From assembly GCA_035524955.1 (NCBI GenBank), contig DATLFG010000006.1:1-64000 (forward strand): a stretch of 64,000 nt of DNA. The letters run 5' to 3'. Numbering within the stretch: the stretch's first letter is position 1; each line of letters opens with the position of its first letter. A model generated the notes under the pieces. That model did not search any database. It was not told where the DNA came from and worked only from the letters and a program-made list of their open reading frames with translations. The position numbers and the translations under genes are program-made. Below, in pieces: positions 1 through 8,225 of the stretch. Source of the DNA: CAMLFJ01 sp035524955. GTDB lineage: Bacteria > Methylomirabilota > Methylomirabilia > Rokubacteriales > CSP1-6.

Positions 1-117
1 GCGCTGCAGAACGCGGCGTCGGTGGCCGCGCTGCTGCTGACGACGGAGGCGCTGATCACCGACCTGCCCGAGGAGAAGCCGGCGGCGGCCCCGCCCATGG
101 GGCACGGCGACTTCTAG
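1..117 (+). CDS. groEL: Chaperonin GroEL, C-terminal end (partial)
   Basis: Only the last 38 codons are in the window. The encoded segment begins ALQNAASVAALLLTTEALI, which is the near-invariant helix at the end of GroEL's equatorial domain, and is followed by an acidic DLPEE stretch and a short disordered tail ending MGHGDF. Most GroELs end in Gly-Gly-Met repeats; this tail is shorter and proline/alanine-rich. GroEL forms the ATP-driven double-ring folding chamber in the cytosol. The gene runs in from the left edge and is closed by a strong hairpin at 144-171. The identity is secure; the rest of the gene, including any groES partner, is outside the window. Confidence 0.95.
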   Translation, partial: ALQNAASVAALLLTTEALITDLPEEKPAAAPPMGHGDF

Positions 118-143
118 GTCCGGACACTCGGATCGAGGCCCTG

Positions 144-171
144 CGGCCCCTGCCGGCAACGGCAGGGGCCG
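144..171 (+). terminator. Intrinsic-type terminator after groEL
   Basis: A perfect 12-bp GC stem (144-155 pairs with 160-171) closes on a GCAA tetraloop 26 bases after the groEL stop. The following bases (tacgttgttc) are T-rich for this genome but not a clean U tract. It marks the end of the groEL transcript. Confidence 0.85.
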
Positions 172-973
172 TACGTTGTTCGGGGATCCGGACGCCGATG
201 GAACACCGGGGCAAGGCGGGAGCGTCACCTCCGCCCACAAAGCGTCACCTCCGTCAACGCATCGGGGTTTGGTTGCGGGACCGGGCCAGCCGGAGGTGGC
301 CGACGATGCCAGCACTCTGCCCGACTTGTGGTGGGGAAACGAAGAAGGAAGTCCACCCGTGGGCCCTGCATCGTGGTCACTCTGCTCGGCTGCGTCCTCG
401 CCGTCGCCACCTCAGTTCATGCCGAATCCGCATGGATGTTGTGGCAGCAGGCCACTGTCTTCACGGAGCGCCGGTGGATTCCCAAAGGCTGGCCTGCTCA
501 CCGGAGGACTACCGAGATGCCCGGCCCCGCCCCACCCCGCGGCCGCCGCACTCACGTAGCGCGCGGCTCAGTCCCTCTCTCGACGCTGCCCCTGACTCCC
601 GGTGCCCCCCGCCCCACATCCGCACCCCTCCGCACGCTTCTTGACCGCGAGCCTACTGATGGCGCAGGATGGCTCGGGGTCAGAGGGGGATCGCGGTGGC
701 GACGCTCGCCTTCGCCCCGGTGCAGCAGCGGGTAGTCGCGGAGGGAGGCCGCATTTCGCCCACCCGGTTGCGCGGCGAGGGCGCCAAGGGAGCAGCGGTT
801 GTCCGACCTATGCGCCCCCAACGCGCGCTCGATCGTCAAGCCAGGGATGACGAGTTGAGATTCAAGAGCCGGCAACAGGCCTGGCCGTCGTCGCCCGATG
901 CCGGTTTCCCCGGTCAGGCGGCTAGCCTTCGCGGCGGCGAAACTTTTGTCGTGCCGCCGCGTTGAAGGAAAGC
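172..973. other. Long non-coding stretch after groEL
   Basis: About 800 bases without a supportable intact gene. Several overlapping open frames occur on both strands, but none has protein-like composition over its length. A 13-base direct repeat (AGCGTCACCTCCG at 221-233 and 241-253) and one possible gene remnant (328-519) are the only structure seen. The low coding density contrasts with the packed genes after 8.2 kb. Confidence 0.6.
328..519 (+). pseudogene. Possible remnant of a small secreted protein
   Basis: A GTG-started frame encodes a basic N-terminus, a hydrophobic signal-peptide core (IVVTLLGCVLAVATSVHA) and then a Trp-rich segment (SAWMLWQQ). After about 60 residues the frame turns into low-complexity Pro/Arg sequence without a family look. 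A signal peptide followed by an AWxLW motif resembles small exported proteins common in this kind of genome, but that is from memory and the homology is weak. It may be a decayed gene whose frame was lost, or chance. Confidence 0.3.
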
Positions 974-2026
974 ATGAAAATCGCTCAGATCGCTCCGCTG
1001 TACGAGGCTGTGCCCCCCAGGTTGTACGGAGGCACGGAAAGGGTTGTTGCGCATCTGTGCGACGCACTGGTCGAGCTGGGCCATGAGGTCACCTTGTTCG
1101 CCGCGGCTGATGCCCGTACCAAAGCGCGTCTTGTCCCGGTGCGCGATCAGGCGATCCGCCTCGACGCTGCGGTATTGAGATCGGACCTCGCCGCACATCT
1201 GGTCATGCTGCACGAAGTCAAACGGCGGTCCGCGCAGTTCGATGTCCTGCACTTCCACGTGGATATGGTGCATTTCCCGATGTTCGAACAGCAGGCCCAC
1301 AGGACTGTGACGACGTTGCACGGTCGCTTGGATCTCAAGGACTTGCCGTCCGCGTACGACCGTTGGCCGTCCTTCGGGCTCGTCTCGATCTCCGATCAGC
1401 AGCGCGAACCCTTGCCGAACGCGAACTGGCTGGCCACCGTACCGCACGGAGTACCGCTGGGTCAGTACGCCTTCCGCGAGCATCCGGCCGGTCGGTATCT
1501 CGCTTTCCTGGGACGAATCTCACCGGAAAAGCGTCCGGACGTGGCGATCCATGTCGCACGCCGCGCGCGCATTCCGCTCAAGCTAGCGGCGAAGGTGGAT
1601 GCTGCCGATACCGTGTACTTCGAGACGGTCGTGAAACCCTTGCTGGATGACCCGTGGGTCGAGTTCATCGGCGAAATCGGCGATGAACGCAAATCGGACT
1701 TTCTCGGCAACGCGCTCGCGCTGCTGTCCCCGGTGCATTGGCCGGAGCCGTTCGGGCTCGTCATGATCGAAGCGATGGCTTGCGGGACGCCGGTCATTGC
1801 CTGGAATTGCGGCGCGATACCCGAGGTGATCGAGGACGGCCTCACCGGGTTCATCGTGAATTCCGAGGAAGAGGCGCTCGCGGCGATAGAGCGCATCGCA
1901 GCCATAGAGCGGCCTGGAATACGCGCCGTCTTCGAGCAGCGCTTTACGGCGACAACGATGGCGCGCGCCTATCTGGATGTGTATGCCCAGTTGCTGAATC
2001 GCAGGCCGTTACGCCGTGCGTCGTAA
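974..2026 (+). CDS. Glycosyltransferase family 4 protein
   Basis: A 350-residue GT-B glycosyltransferase that retains its sugar anomer. The N-terminal Rossmann half carries the acceptor-side loop with YGGTERV near residues 18-24. The C-terminal half has the donor-binding segment GRISPEKR and the EX7E motif (E258 and E266 in EPFGLVMIEA) that contacts the nucleotide-sugar. I chose the ATG at 974 (MKIAQIAP) because AAGGAA lies just upstream; a TTG at 962 is in frame. The stop is 18 bases before a glycogen-debranching-like gene, so the two probably form an operon for making and trimming an alpha-glucan or similar storage sugar. The exact donor and acceptor cannot be read from sequence. Pseudogenes around the pair suggest it sits in an acquired segment. 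Confidence 0.9.
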   Translation: MKIAQIAPLYEAVPPRLYGGTERVVAHLCDALVELGHEVTLFAAADARTKARLVPVRDQAIRLDAAVLRSDLAAHLVMLHEVKRRSAQFDVLHFHVDMVHFPMFEQQAHRTVTTLHGRLDLKDLPSAYDRWPSFGLVSISDQQREPLPNANWLATVPHGVPLGQYAFREHPAGRYLAFLGRISPEKRPDVAIHVARRARIPLKLAAKVDAADTVYFETVVKPLLDDPWVEFIGEIGDERKSDFLGNALALLSPVHWPEPFGLVMIEAMACGTPVIAWNCGAIPEVIEDGLTGFIVNSEEEALAAIERIAAIERPGIRAVFEQRFTATTMARAYLDVYAQLLNRRPLRRAS

Positions 2027-2044
2027 GGGCAACGGAGATCGGCT

Positions 2045-4174
2045 ATGAGCCTGGCGGATGAACCCGCAGACCGCCGCGGCTTGCTGCCGCGGTACACCCT
2101 GAAGGATGCCAACACGTTCCTGCTGGCCGATGCTCTGGGTGACATTCAGGGCAGCGACGATGGTCTGTTCACGAACGACACGCGCGTGTTGTCGCGCCTG
2201 GAGCTCGCCATTGCCGGCCGGCGGCCATCGTTGCTGGGCGCAGCGATCAATCAAGACAACACGGTGTTTACGGCACATCTCACGAACCGGCCCCTGGCGG
2301 CCCTCGGAGCGCTGGCGCTGCCGCAAGGCGTCATTCATATCGAGCGCAGCCGCTTCCTGTGGGGCAGCCGCCTGTATGAGCGATTCACGCTCACGAACTT
2401 CAGCGAGCACGACGCGGAACTCCCGCTGAAACTGGGGTTTGCCGCCGATTTCGCCGACATATTCGAAGTGCAGGGGCACGTGCGCAAGGAGCGCGGCGTT
2501 CATCTGCCCGCGCTCGTCACCGAGCGAGCCGTGCAGTTGTCGTACCGTGGACGTGACGAGGTCGTGCGCACGACGGAAATAGCATTCTCCCTGCCTCCGG
2601 CGTCGCTATCGCCTCACGACGCGGAGTTTCGTATCGAGCTGCGACGCGGCGCCGGCGCGCAGATGTATCTCGAGATCGGCGCCGAAAACGACACCGCACC
2701 GTCGCCCGAACGATTCAGCATCGCCGGGGCGGAGTTGGCAGCGAGCATGCAGGGACGCTTGAGGCAAGGCGCATGGATCAGCACGCCCGGGCGCCTCTTC
2801 AATCAGTGGATCGACAAATCGCGTTCTGATCTCGCGTTGCTGACGACCGCACTGCCGACCGGTCCCTACCCGTACGCCGGCATCCCGTGGTTTGCTACGC
2901 AGTTCGGACGCGACGCGATCATCACCTCGTTGCAGACCCTGTGGATCAACCCGCAACTTGCCGCGGGGGTGCTGAGCTTTCTCGCCTCGACTCAGGCCCA
3001 GGAGGACTCTGCCTTTCGCGATGCTCAGCCGGGCAAGATCATGCACGAGACGCGGCGCGGGGAGATGGCGGCGCTGGGCGAGGTTCCATTCGGTTGCTAT
3101 TACGGCGGCGTGGATACCACGCCGCTGTTCGTGATGCTCGCTGGCGCCTACGAGGCGCGCACCGGCGATCGCGTGCTCGTCGATCGGATCTGGACCCATC
3201 TGCTCGCGGCGACCGATTGGATCGAGCGGCGTCTGGACGACAGTCCCACGGGGTTTCTCGATTACGCCCGCGGCGAGCAAAGCGGGCTGGTGAACCAGGC
3301 CTGGAAGGACAGCTACGATTCGATATTCCACGCGGACGGGCGCTTTCCGCGCGGCCCGGTCGCCGTCGTCGAGGTCCAGGGGTACGCGTATGCCGCGCTC
3401 GAGGCCATGTCGGAGCTGGCTGCGACGCGCGGTGATCAGGCAAGGAGCGATCGGTGGATGCAGCGGAGCCAGCGGTTGCGTGCGGCGATCGAGGAACGAT
3501 TCTGGGTGCCGCAGATGAACTACTACGCGATCGCGCTCGATGGCGACGGCGAGCCGTGCAAAGTGTACGGATCGAATGCGGGACACTTGCTGTTCTGCGG
3601 TGTTCCCAGCGAGGAGCGCGCCGCTGCCGTCGCGGCCCAATTGTTGTCGAGCCGCTTTGCCAGCGGCTGGGGCATCAGGACGCTGGCAGAGGGCGAACCG
3701 CGCTACAACCCGATGTCGTATCACAATGGCTCGATCTGGCCGCACGATACATCGGTGTGTGCTGCCGGTCTTTCCCGCTACGGCGGGCGCGCCGAGGTGG
3801 TTCGGATCGTGAGCGACATCTTCGAGACGGCGAATCGCTTCGGCATGCGCCTCCCGGAGCTGTACTGCGGGTTCCCGCGCATACCCGGCCAGGGTCCGGC
3901 GCCGTATCCGGTGGCCTGCCTGCCGCAGGCCTGGTCCTCGGGCACCGTGTTCCTGTTGCTGCAGGCGAGCCTGGGCATTCGCATCGACGGCCGTCGCAAT
4001 GAAGTGCACATCCGGCGGCCGATGCTGCCGTCGGATATCGAGTCACTCTGCATACGCGACGTGCCGTTCGATCACGCCAGGATCGATCTGGAATTCCACC
4101 GCATCGGCGCTGAAGTCGTCGTTGTGCCCGCGAAGCATGTGGAAAGCGGAGTGCGTGTGCTCGCGCACTTGTAA
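2045..4174 (+). CDS. Amylo-alpha-1,6-glucosidase / glycogen debranching-type protein
   Basis: A 709-residue protein with the usual two-part layout. An N-terminal beta-rich domain (about residues 10-220, starting with LKDANTFLLAD and the GLFTNDTRVLSRLEL signature of the debranching N-terminal domain) is followed by an (alpha/alpha)6 barrel. The barrel shows WFATQFGRDAIITSLQ, NQAWKDSYDSI and SYHNGSIWPHDT, conserved stretches around the GDE catalytic pocket. Enzymes of this family hydrolyse alpha-1,6 branch points of glycogen-like polymers in the cytosol; some members act on other glycosides. It follows the GT4 gene by 18 bases and is probably cotranscribed. Length is normal and no breaks are seen. 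Confidence 0.88.
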   Translation: MSLADEPADRRGLLPRYTLKDANTFLLADALGDIQGSDDGLFTNDTRVLSRLELAIAGRRPSLLGAAINQDNTVFTAHLTNRPLAALGALALPQGVIHIERSRFLWGSRLYERFTLTNFSEHDAELPLKLGFAADFADIFEVQGHVRKERGVHLPALVTERAVQLSYRGRDEVVRTTEIAFSLPPASLSPHDAEFRIELRRGAGAQMYLEIGAENDTAPSPERFSIAGAELAASMQGRLRQGAWISTPGRLFNQWIDKSRSDLALLTTALPTGPYPYAGIPWFATQFGRDAIITSLQTLWINPQLAAGVLSFLASTQAQEDSAFRDAQPGKIMHETRRGEMAALGEVPFGCYYGGVDTTPLFVMLAGAYEARTGDRVLVDRIWTHLLAATDWIERRLDDSPTGFLDYARGEQSGLVNQAWKDSYDSIFHADGRFPRGPVAVVEVQGYAYAALEAMSELAATRGDQARSDRWMQRSQRLRAAIEERFWVPQMNYYAIALDGDGEPCKVYGSNAGHLLFCGVPSEERAAAVAAQLLSSRFASGWGIRTLAEGEPRYNPMSYHNGSIWPHDTSVCAAGLSRYGGRAEVVRIVSDIFETANRFGMRLPELYCGFPRIPGQGPAPYPVACLPQAWSSGTVFLLLQASLGIRIDGRRNEVHIRRPMLPSDIESLCIRDVPFDHARIDLEFHRIGAEVVVVPAKHVESGVRVLAHL

Positions 4175-4194
4175 AGGGAGGCGGGTTCGCAACG

Positions 4195-4640
4195 CATGCC
4201 CCCCCAATACTCCCTCGGTCATTCCCATGCCGGCAATGGCTCTCCATAGGGCGTCGGATGCGTACTTGAGATCCGGGAACAGCCCCGTCTCGTAGACGAA
4301 CGCGGCCGCCTGCAGGTGGTCGAGCCCACGATGGAGCGCCGCGTCCGGGAGCTCGGCGACCGCCTGGAGCGACGTGAACGGGACATCTTTGCCGACGGAG
4401 GCGACCTGGAGGAGGCGTTTGTCCTCCTGGCAAGCCGGTCGATGCGCGCTGCCAGCATCACCTGGACTGAGGCCGGGAGCTGGATCGCCTGTGCCGGTTG
4501 CATCAGCCAATACTTGTCCGCGCTCCCCCGCCCGCACATTCGTTTCCGCCAGCTCCGGCGGGAATGGCGCCCGCCAGCGCGCAGCAATGGTGAGGAGGCC
4601 GCCGAGTTCCGCGACGACATGCTCGCCTTCTGGGCCGCGA
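4195..4640 (-). pseudogene. Remnant of an adenylate cyclase/AAA-ATPase/TPR regulator
   Basis: Read on the minus strand, one frame gives IQLPASVQVMLAARIDRLA. Then, after a shift near 4428-4434, a second frame gives EDKRLLQVASVGKDVP followed by LQAVAELPDAALHRGLDHLQ and VYETGLFPDLKYASDA. Joined, this is the end of the STAND-type ATPase region of the cyclase/AAA/TPR family; the intact 1196-residue paralogue at 41771-45361 has the matching VQVPATVQAVLAARIDRLP and KRLLQAAAVIGKDV segments. The cyclase, Walker motifs and TPR parts are missing. This is a dead fragment left after insertion or deletion beside the debranching gene. Confidence 0.8.
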
Positions 4641-4667
4641 CGCTACGGGGGTAAGGCGCTTCCCGCG

Positions 4668-5855
4668 TCATTGACGTCGCCGGGACCCGGCCGGCCTCGC
4701 GTAGACGCTGCGCAGGCCCAACGTGAGCGGCGCGGCCGCCGCGCAGAGCAGCGCCATCACCAGAAACCCCTCAGCGCCGAGCCGCGCATAGAGCCGGCCC
4801 GACGCCAGTGTCAGCAGCGCCGTGGTCGCGGCAGCACCAAGCGCGTACATCGCTTGCGCTGTCGCCGCCAGATGTTGTGGGACGATCGCCGCAATGAGGC
4901 GCATGCAGGCAAGATGCAGCGCCGCGAAGGTGAGCCCATGCAGCGGCTGCACCATGGCGAGAGCCAGCACGTCGGTGGTCCGCGCCATGGCCACCCAGCG
5001 CAGCACGCCAGCGATGGCGGCGAGCGCCATGACGGCGGCCGGACTCAGGCGCTTCACGAGCGGGGGACCGATCAAGAAAAATACGATCACTTCGGCGGCA
5101 ACTGACTCCGACCAGAGCACGCTTGCCATAGCCGGAGTGACGCCCGCCGCGCTCCAGCGGATGACCGCGAAGGCGTCGTGCATCGCATGGCTGCCGAGCA
5201 CGAGAGCGGAAACCAGCATCACGCGCCGGAACAGCCGCATCCGCAGGAGTTCGAGCACGCCCCCCGCAGGCGCATGCGCGGCGACCGCGGGCAAGCGTTC
5301 GGGCCGTGGGTGTTCGGGCACCAGCATCGCCGCACAAGCCGCGGCGGAGAGCAGCGCCGCATGCGACACGATGATCGAGGTGAGTCCCCAGGCGCTCACC
5401 ACCTGCCCACTGACCAGCGTGCCCGCGATGAAGGCGGCCGAGCCTGTTCCGCGTGCCCAGCCGTACTCGAATCTCGTCGCTCCATCACGCGGCACGGCGG
5501 CGGCCAGTGCGAGAGCATCGGCGAGCGTCGTGATGGGCGCGAGCGCAGCCGCGTGGAGCACACTGATCATCAACAGCGCCCAGAAGCCAGCCGCCGGCAA
5601 CAGGCCAAGAGCAACCAGCGCGGCCAGCGCCGTGCAGACGGCGAGGACGGCGCGAAGCGCCTGCGTGAGGTCGGCGAGCCGTCCGCACAGCGGCCCGGAG
5701 ATGAGCCGGATCGCCGTGCCGGTTGCGAACAGAAGCCCGAGCTGTTCTGGCACAAGCCCTCGCGCTTCGAAGAATGCCGGCATGAACGGCGATGAGACCC
5801 CGAACGCGGCGTACATCAGCGCGTACAGAGCGATGAAACGGCGCAGCGAGCTCAT
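4668..5855 (-). CDS. MFS transporter, HcaT/phenylpropionate-permease-like
   Basis: A 395-residue membrane protein with about twelve hydrophobic segments and the MFS loop signature GPLCGRLADLTQ after the second segment. The N-terminus MSSLRRFIALYALMYAAFGV with SSPFMPAFF is typical of the MFS_1-like/HcaT branch, proton-driven inner-membrane carriers of small aromatic or sugar substrates. The frame opens 38 codons earlier, but that extension crosses a 10-bp tandem repeat and lacks protein character, so I start at 5855. The C-terminus ends in a short Arg-rich tail (GSRRRQ). It points away from the LLM monooxygenase gene. The substrate is unknown. Confidence 0.82.
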   Translation of the reverse strand: MSSLRRFIALYALMYAAFGVSSPFMPAFFEARGLVPEQLGLLFATGTAIRLISGPLCGRLADLTQALRAVLAVCTALAALVALGLLPAAGFWALLMISVLHAAALAPITTLADALALAAAVPRDGATRFEYGWARGTGSAAFIAGTLVSGQVVSAWGLTSIIVSHAALLSAAACAAMLVPEHPRPERLPAVAAHAPAGGVLELLRMRLFRRVMLVSALVLGSHAMHDAFAVIRWSAAGVTPAMASVLWSESVAAEVIVFFLIGPPLVKRLSPAAVMALAAIAGVLRWVAMARTTDVLALAMVQPLHGLTFAALHLACMRLIAAIVPQHLAATAQAMYALGAAATTALLTLASGRLYARLGAEGFLVMALLCAAAAPLTLGLRSVYARPAGSRRRQ

Positions 5856-6404
5856 CGGATGTTCGTTCGCCGAATTTGTGCCCAAACTGTGCCCAACTCC
5901 AGCGCACTCTAGCGCATTCCAGCGCACTCCAGCGCACGACGCGATGGGAAGCTTCTCTTTCGGTGGCAAACAGTTACGCGCACTTACACGAGCATGGGCC
6001 TAGGTCTGAAGATCCTGGGTCGGCGGTTCAGTCCTGTCCGAGTCCACTTGTCCCCGCGCACTTGCAGGCGAGCGCCAGGTGGCTCTCATGGGTGACTGGC
6101 CGTGTTCTCTGCCGTAGGCGGGTCATTCGGCCCGCTGGGAGCCTGACCACCGGGGGCGGCTGCTGCCCCTGGTGGAAGACGCTGAGCTTCCACGCCCCCT
6201 CGCGGAGCATCGCCTCGTCGACGATCCCGTAGCCCCGCTAAAGCTCTCCGTCCGGGGCCCGACCATCGCCGTCGCCGTCGAGCGAGGCACGACGGCGCGC
6301 TCCAAGTTGCGGACGGCCGTCCGGCTGGCGGATCTCGGCCTCGGCCTGGTGGCGGAACAGATCCCCGCTGCGCTACAGTCGCGTGCGTGCTAGAAAGAAG
6401 CATC
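5856..6404. other. Divergent intergenic region with decayed-looking sequence
   Basis: About 550 bases between the divergent MFS and monooxygenase genes. Apart from the 10-bp tandem repeat at 5899-5938 I see no gene. Frames on both strands at 6080-6390 are Arg/Pro-rich shadows; one minus-strand stretch (GYGIVDEAMLREGAWKL) has slightly protein-like composition but no family that I recognise. Confidence 0.5.
5899..5938. repeat. 10-bp tandem repeat, four copies
   Basis: The unit AGCGCAYTCC repeats four times with single-base variants (AGCGCACTCT, AGCGCATTCC, AGCGCACTCC, AGCGCACGAC). It lies about 45 bases upstream of the MFS start on the minus strand, within the likely promoter or leader, so copy-number change could affect expression. 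Confidence 0.8.
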
Positions 6405-7724
6405 GTGCGTAAGCGAAAGATGCATCTTGCGCAGTTCCTCTGCCATAGCCCGACCTATCACAGCCTCGCCATGTGGCGGCACCCCCGTACCGCGGAGGCC
6501 GGCTTCGACTGGGCGAGGCCGGAGCTCTATCAGCACATCGCGCGGGTCTGCGAGCGCGGCAAGTTCGACATGGTCTTTTTCGCCGACCTGAACTATATCT
6601 CCGACACGTATCGCGGGACGATGGACCCGGCGATCCGGCACGCGACCCAGGCGCCGGAGCACGACCCGATCCCGCTGCTGTCGTTCATGGCCGCGGTCAC
6701 CACGCACATCGGTCTCGGGGCGACGTTCTCGATCAGCCACTCGCACCCGTTCTACGCCGCGCGCATGTGGGCGACGCTGGATCACCTGACGCGCGGCCGC
6801 GCCGCCTGGAACGTGGTGACGTCACTGAACCACAACCAATCCGCGAACTACGGCGAAGAGCGCCAGTCGGCCGACGAGCGCTACGACCGCGCACACGAGT
6901 TCATTGAGGTCTGCCGCAAGCTCTGGGATAGCTGGGATCCGGACGCGGTCGTGATGGACCGCGCGGCGGGCGTGTTCGCCGATCCTACCAAAGTGCATCG
7001 CATCGAGCACGAGGGCCGGTTCTTCAGGTCGCGCGGCCCGCTCAATGTGGTGCGGTCCCCGCAGTGCGGCCCGGCGATCCTGCAGGCGGGGACGTCGCCC
7101 AAGGGGCGGACGTTCGCGGCGCGGTACGCGGATGCGATCTTCGCGATCCAGCCGAACATCGCGGGCGCGAAGGCGTACTACGACGACATCAAGAGCGGCA
7201 CCGTGAGCGAGGGGCGCAGACCCGAAGCGTGCCGGATCCTGTTCGGCATCCAGCCGATCCTCGGCGCGACGGAGGACGAGGCGTGCGAGAAGCAGGCGCT
7301 GCACAACCGCCTCGTACCGCTCGAGGGTGGCATGGCGATTCTCTCGGGCCACCTCGACTTCGATCTGTCGACGTTGCCGCTCGACGAGGTGATGGCCAGA
7401 CGCACGGAGCCGCAGCTGCAGCGCATGCAGACGCGGTACCGAACGTTGACGGGCGAACTGCTCACGCTGCGCGAGGTGGCGCAGCGCCACGGACAGAGCG
7501 TGGGGCTGGTCCAGATGGTCGGCACGCCAGCGCAGGTGGCCGACCAGATGGAAGACTACTTCGATAAGGTAGGCGGTGACGGATTCATGCTGTCGCCGAT
7601 CTATTCACCGGGTGCCATCGAGGAGTTCGTCGACCTCGTTGTGCCGGAGCTGCAGCGGCGCGGCCGGTACCGCCAGGACTACACGGGGACGACCCAGCGC
7701 GATCATTTGATGCAGGAGGACTGA
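6405..7724 (+). CDS. LLM-class flavin-dependent monooxygenase
   Basis: A 439-residue bacterial-luciferase-like TIM-barrel protein of the nitrilotriacetate/alkanesulfonate monooxygenase branch. It starts KMHLAQFLCHSPTYHSLAMW and contains WNVVTSLNHNQSANYG and QAGTSPKGRTFAARYAD, segments that in this family bind reduced FMN and close over the substrate. Such enzymes use FMNH2 from a separate reductase and O2 to cleave C-N, C-S or similar bonds; no reductase gene is adjacent. The start is uncertain: GTG at 6387, GTG at 6405 (after GAAAGAAG) or ATG at 6420; I prefer 6405. It is the last gene before the tRNA-Arg fragment and has no operon partner. Confidence 0.88.
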   Translation: MRKRKMHLAQFLCHSPTYHSLAMWRHPRTAEAGFDWARPELYQHIARVCERGKFDMVFFADLNYISDTYRGTMDPAIRHATQAPEHDPIPLLSFMAAVTTHIGLGATFSISHSHPFYAARMWATLDHLTRGRAAWNVVTSLNHNQSANYGEERQSADERYDRAHEFIEVCRKLWDSWDPDAVVMDRAAGVFADPTKVHRIEHEGRFFRSRGPLNVVRSPQCGPAILQAGTSPKGRTFAARYADAIFAIQPNIAGAKAYYDDIKSGTVSEGRRPEACRILFGIQPILGATEDEACEKQALHNRLVPLEGGMAILSGHLDFDLSTLPLDEVMARRTEPQLQRMQTRYRTLTGELLTLREVAQRHGQSVGLVQMVGTPAQVADQMEDYFDKVGGDGFMLSPIYSPGAIEEFVDLVVPELQRRGRYRQDYTGTTQRDHLMQED

Positions 7725-8225
7725 GAACGCGCGGTCGTGACTGAACCACGGGGTCAGGTAACGACCTCGAAACCGAAACGCTAGTAACCTGTTTTCCTGC
7801 AAGTGGTTGCGGGCCCCGATACAAACCAGCGAAAGGCGCGGGCGCGCGTCACAAGTCAGTTGAGTACGTCGTCAGTACCCTAAAGGTCGGGCGCGTTATG
7901 CCCGATGTTATGCCCGCGGAGGCCCAAAGCCAACTCCAGCCCCCGCCAGACGACGCGCGCGGGAAAAGTGTCCGCCATGTTGCTGCCTTAGCAATGGACC
8001 CTACTCCGGCAGGCGTTCTTCTAAGCCGAGGGTCGGGGGTTCGAATCCCTCCAGACGCGCCAACCTTCTCAGGTTGCCTCGAGATGAAGCGTGGTTCAGG
8101 GACTTCCCGTGACGGCAGAGCCGCGCGCCTGCAGCCGGTATCACGCGGTGGGACTTGGGCTAGAGTAATCGCTGAGCCCGGAGCCGCGCTGCCGAGCCGG
8201 GGCTACTCCAATCGTCCGAGGCCGA
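7725..8225. other. Non-coding stretch carrying the tRNA scar
   Basis: Five hundred bases with no convincing gene. They hold the 3' half of a tRNA-Arg gene (8018-8062) and a short direct repeat GTTATGCCCG at 7895-7904 and 7907-7916. No complementary 5' acceptor strand for the tRNA fragment was found upstream. Confidence 0.6.
8018..8062 (+). other. 3' half of tRNA-Arg(TCT): probable attachment-site scar
   Basis: The sequence reproduces the anticodon loop (CTTCTAA, anticodon TCT), the variable loop, a full T arm (GGGGG-TTCGAAT-CCCTC) and an acceptor strand ending GCCA. The 5' anticodon strand carries an extra base, and nothing upstream pairs with the acceptor CAGACGC, so there is no D arm or 5' half. 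Integrases commonly recombine at the 3' end of tRNA genes and leave such a copy at the far end of the inserted element. By its orientation the element would lie to the left of this point, toward groEL. The complete tRNA gene is not in the window. Confidence 0.75.

Noticed and set aside
2606..4009. A 467-codon minus-strand frame inside the debranching gene
   Set aside because: Shadow of the amylo-glucosidase; no motif and Arg/His-rich composition.
4822..6003. A 393-codon plus-strand frame opposite the MFS transporter
   Set aside because: No hydrophobic pattern; the minus-strand frame has twelve membrane segments.
7981..8062. A functional tRNA gene
   Set aside because: There is no 5' acceptor or D arm that pairs; the anticodon stem has an extra base. 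Only the 3' half is present.
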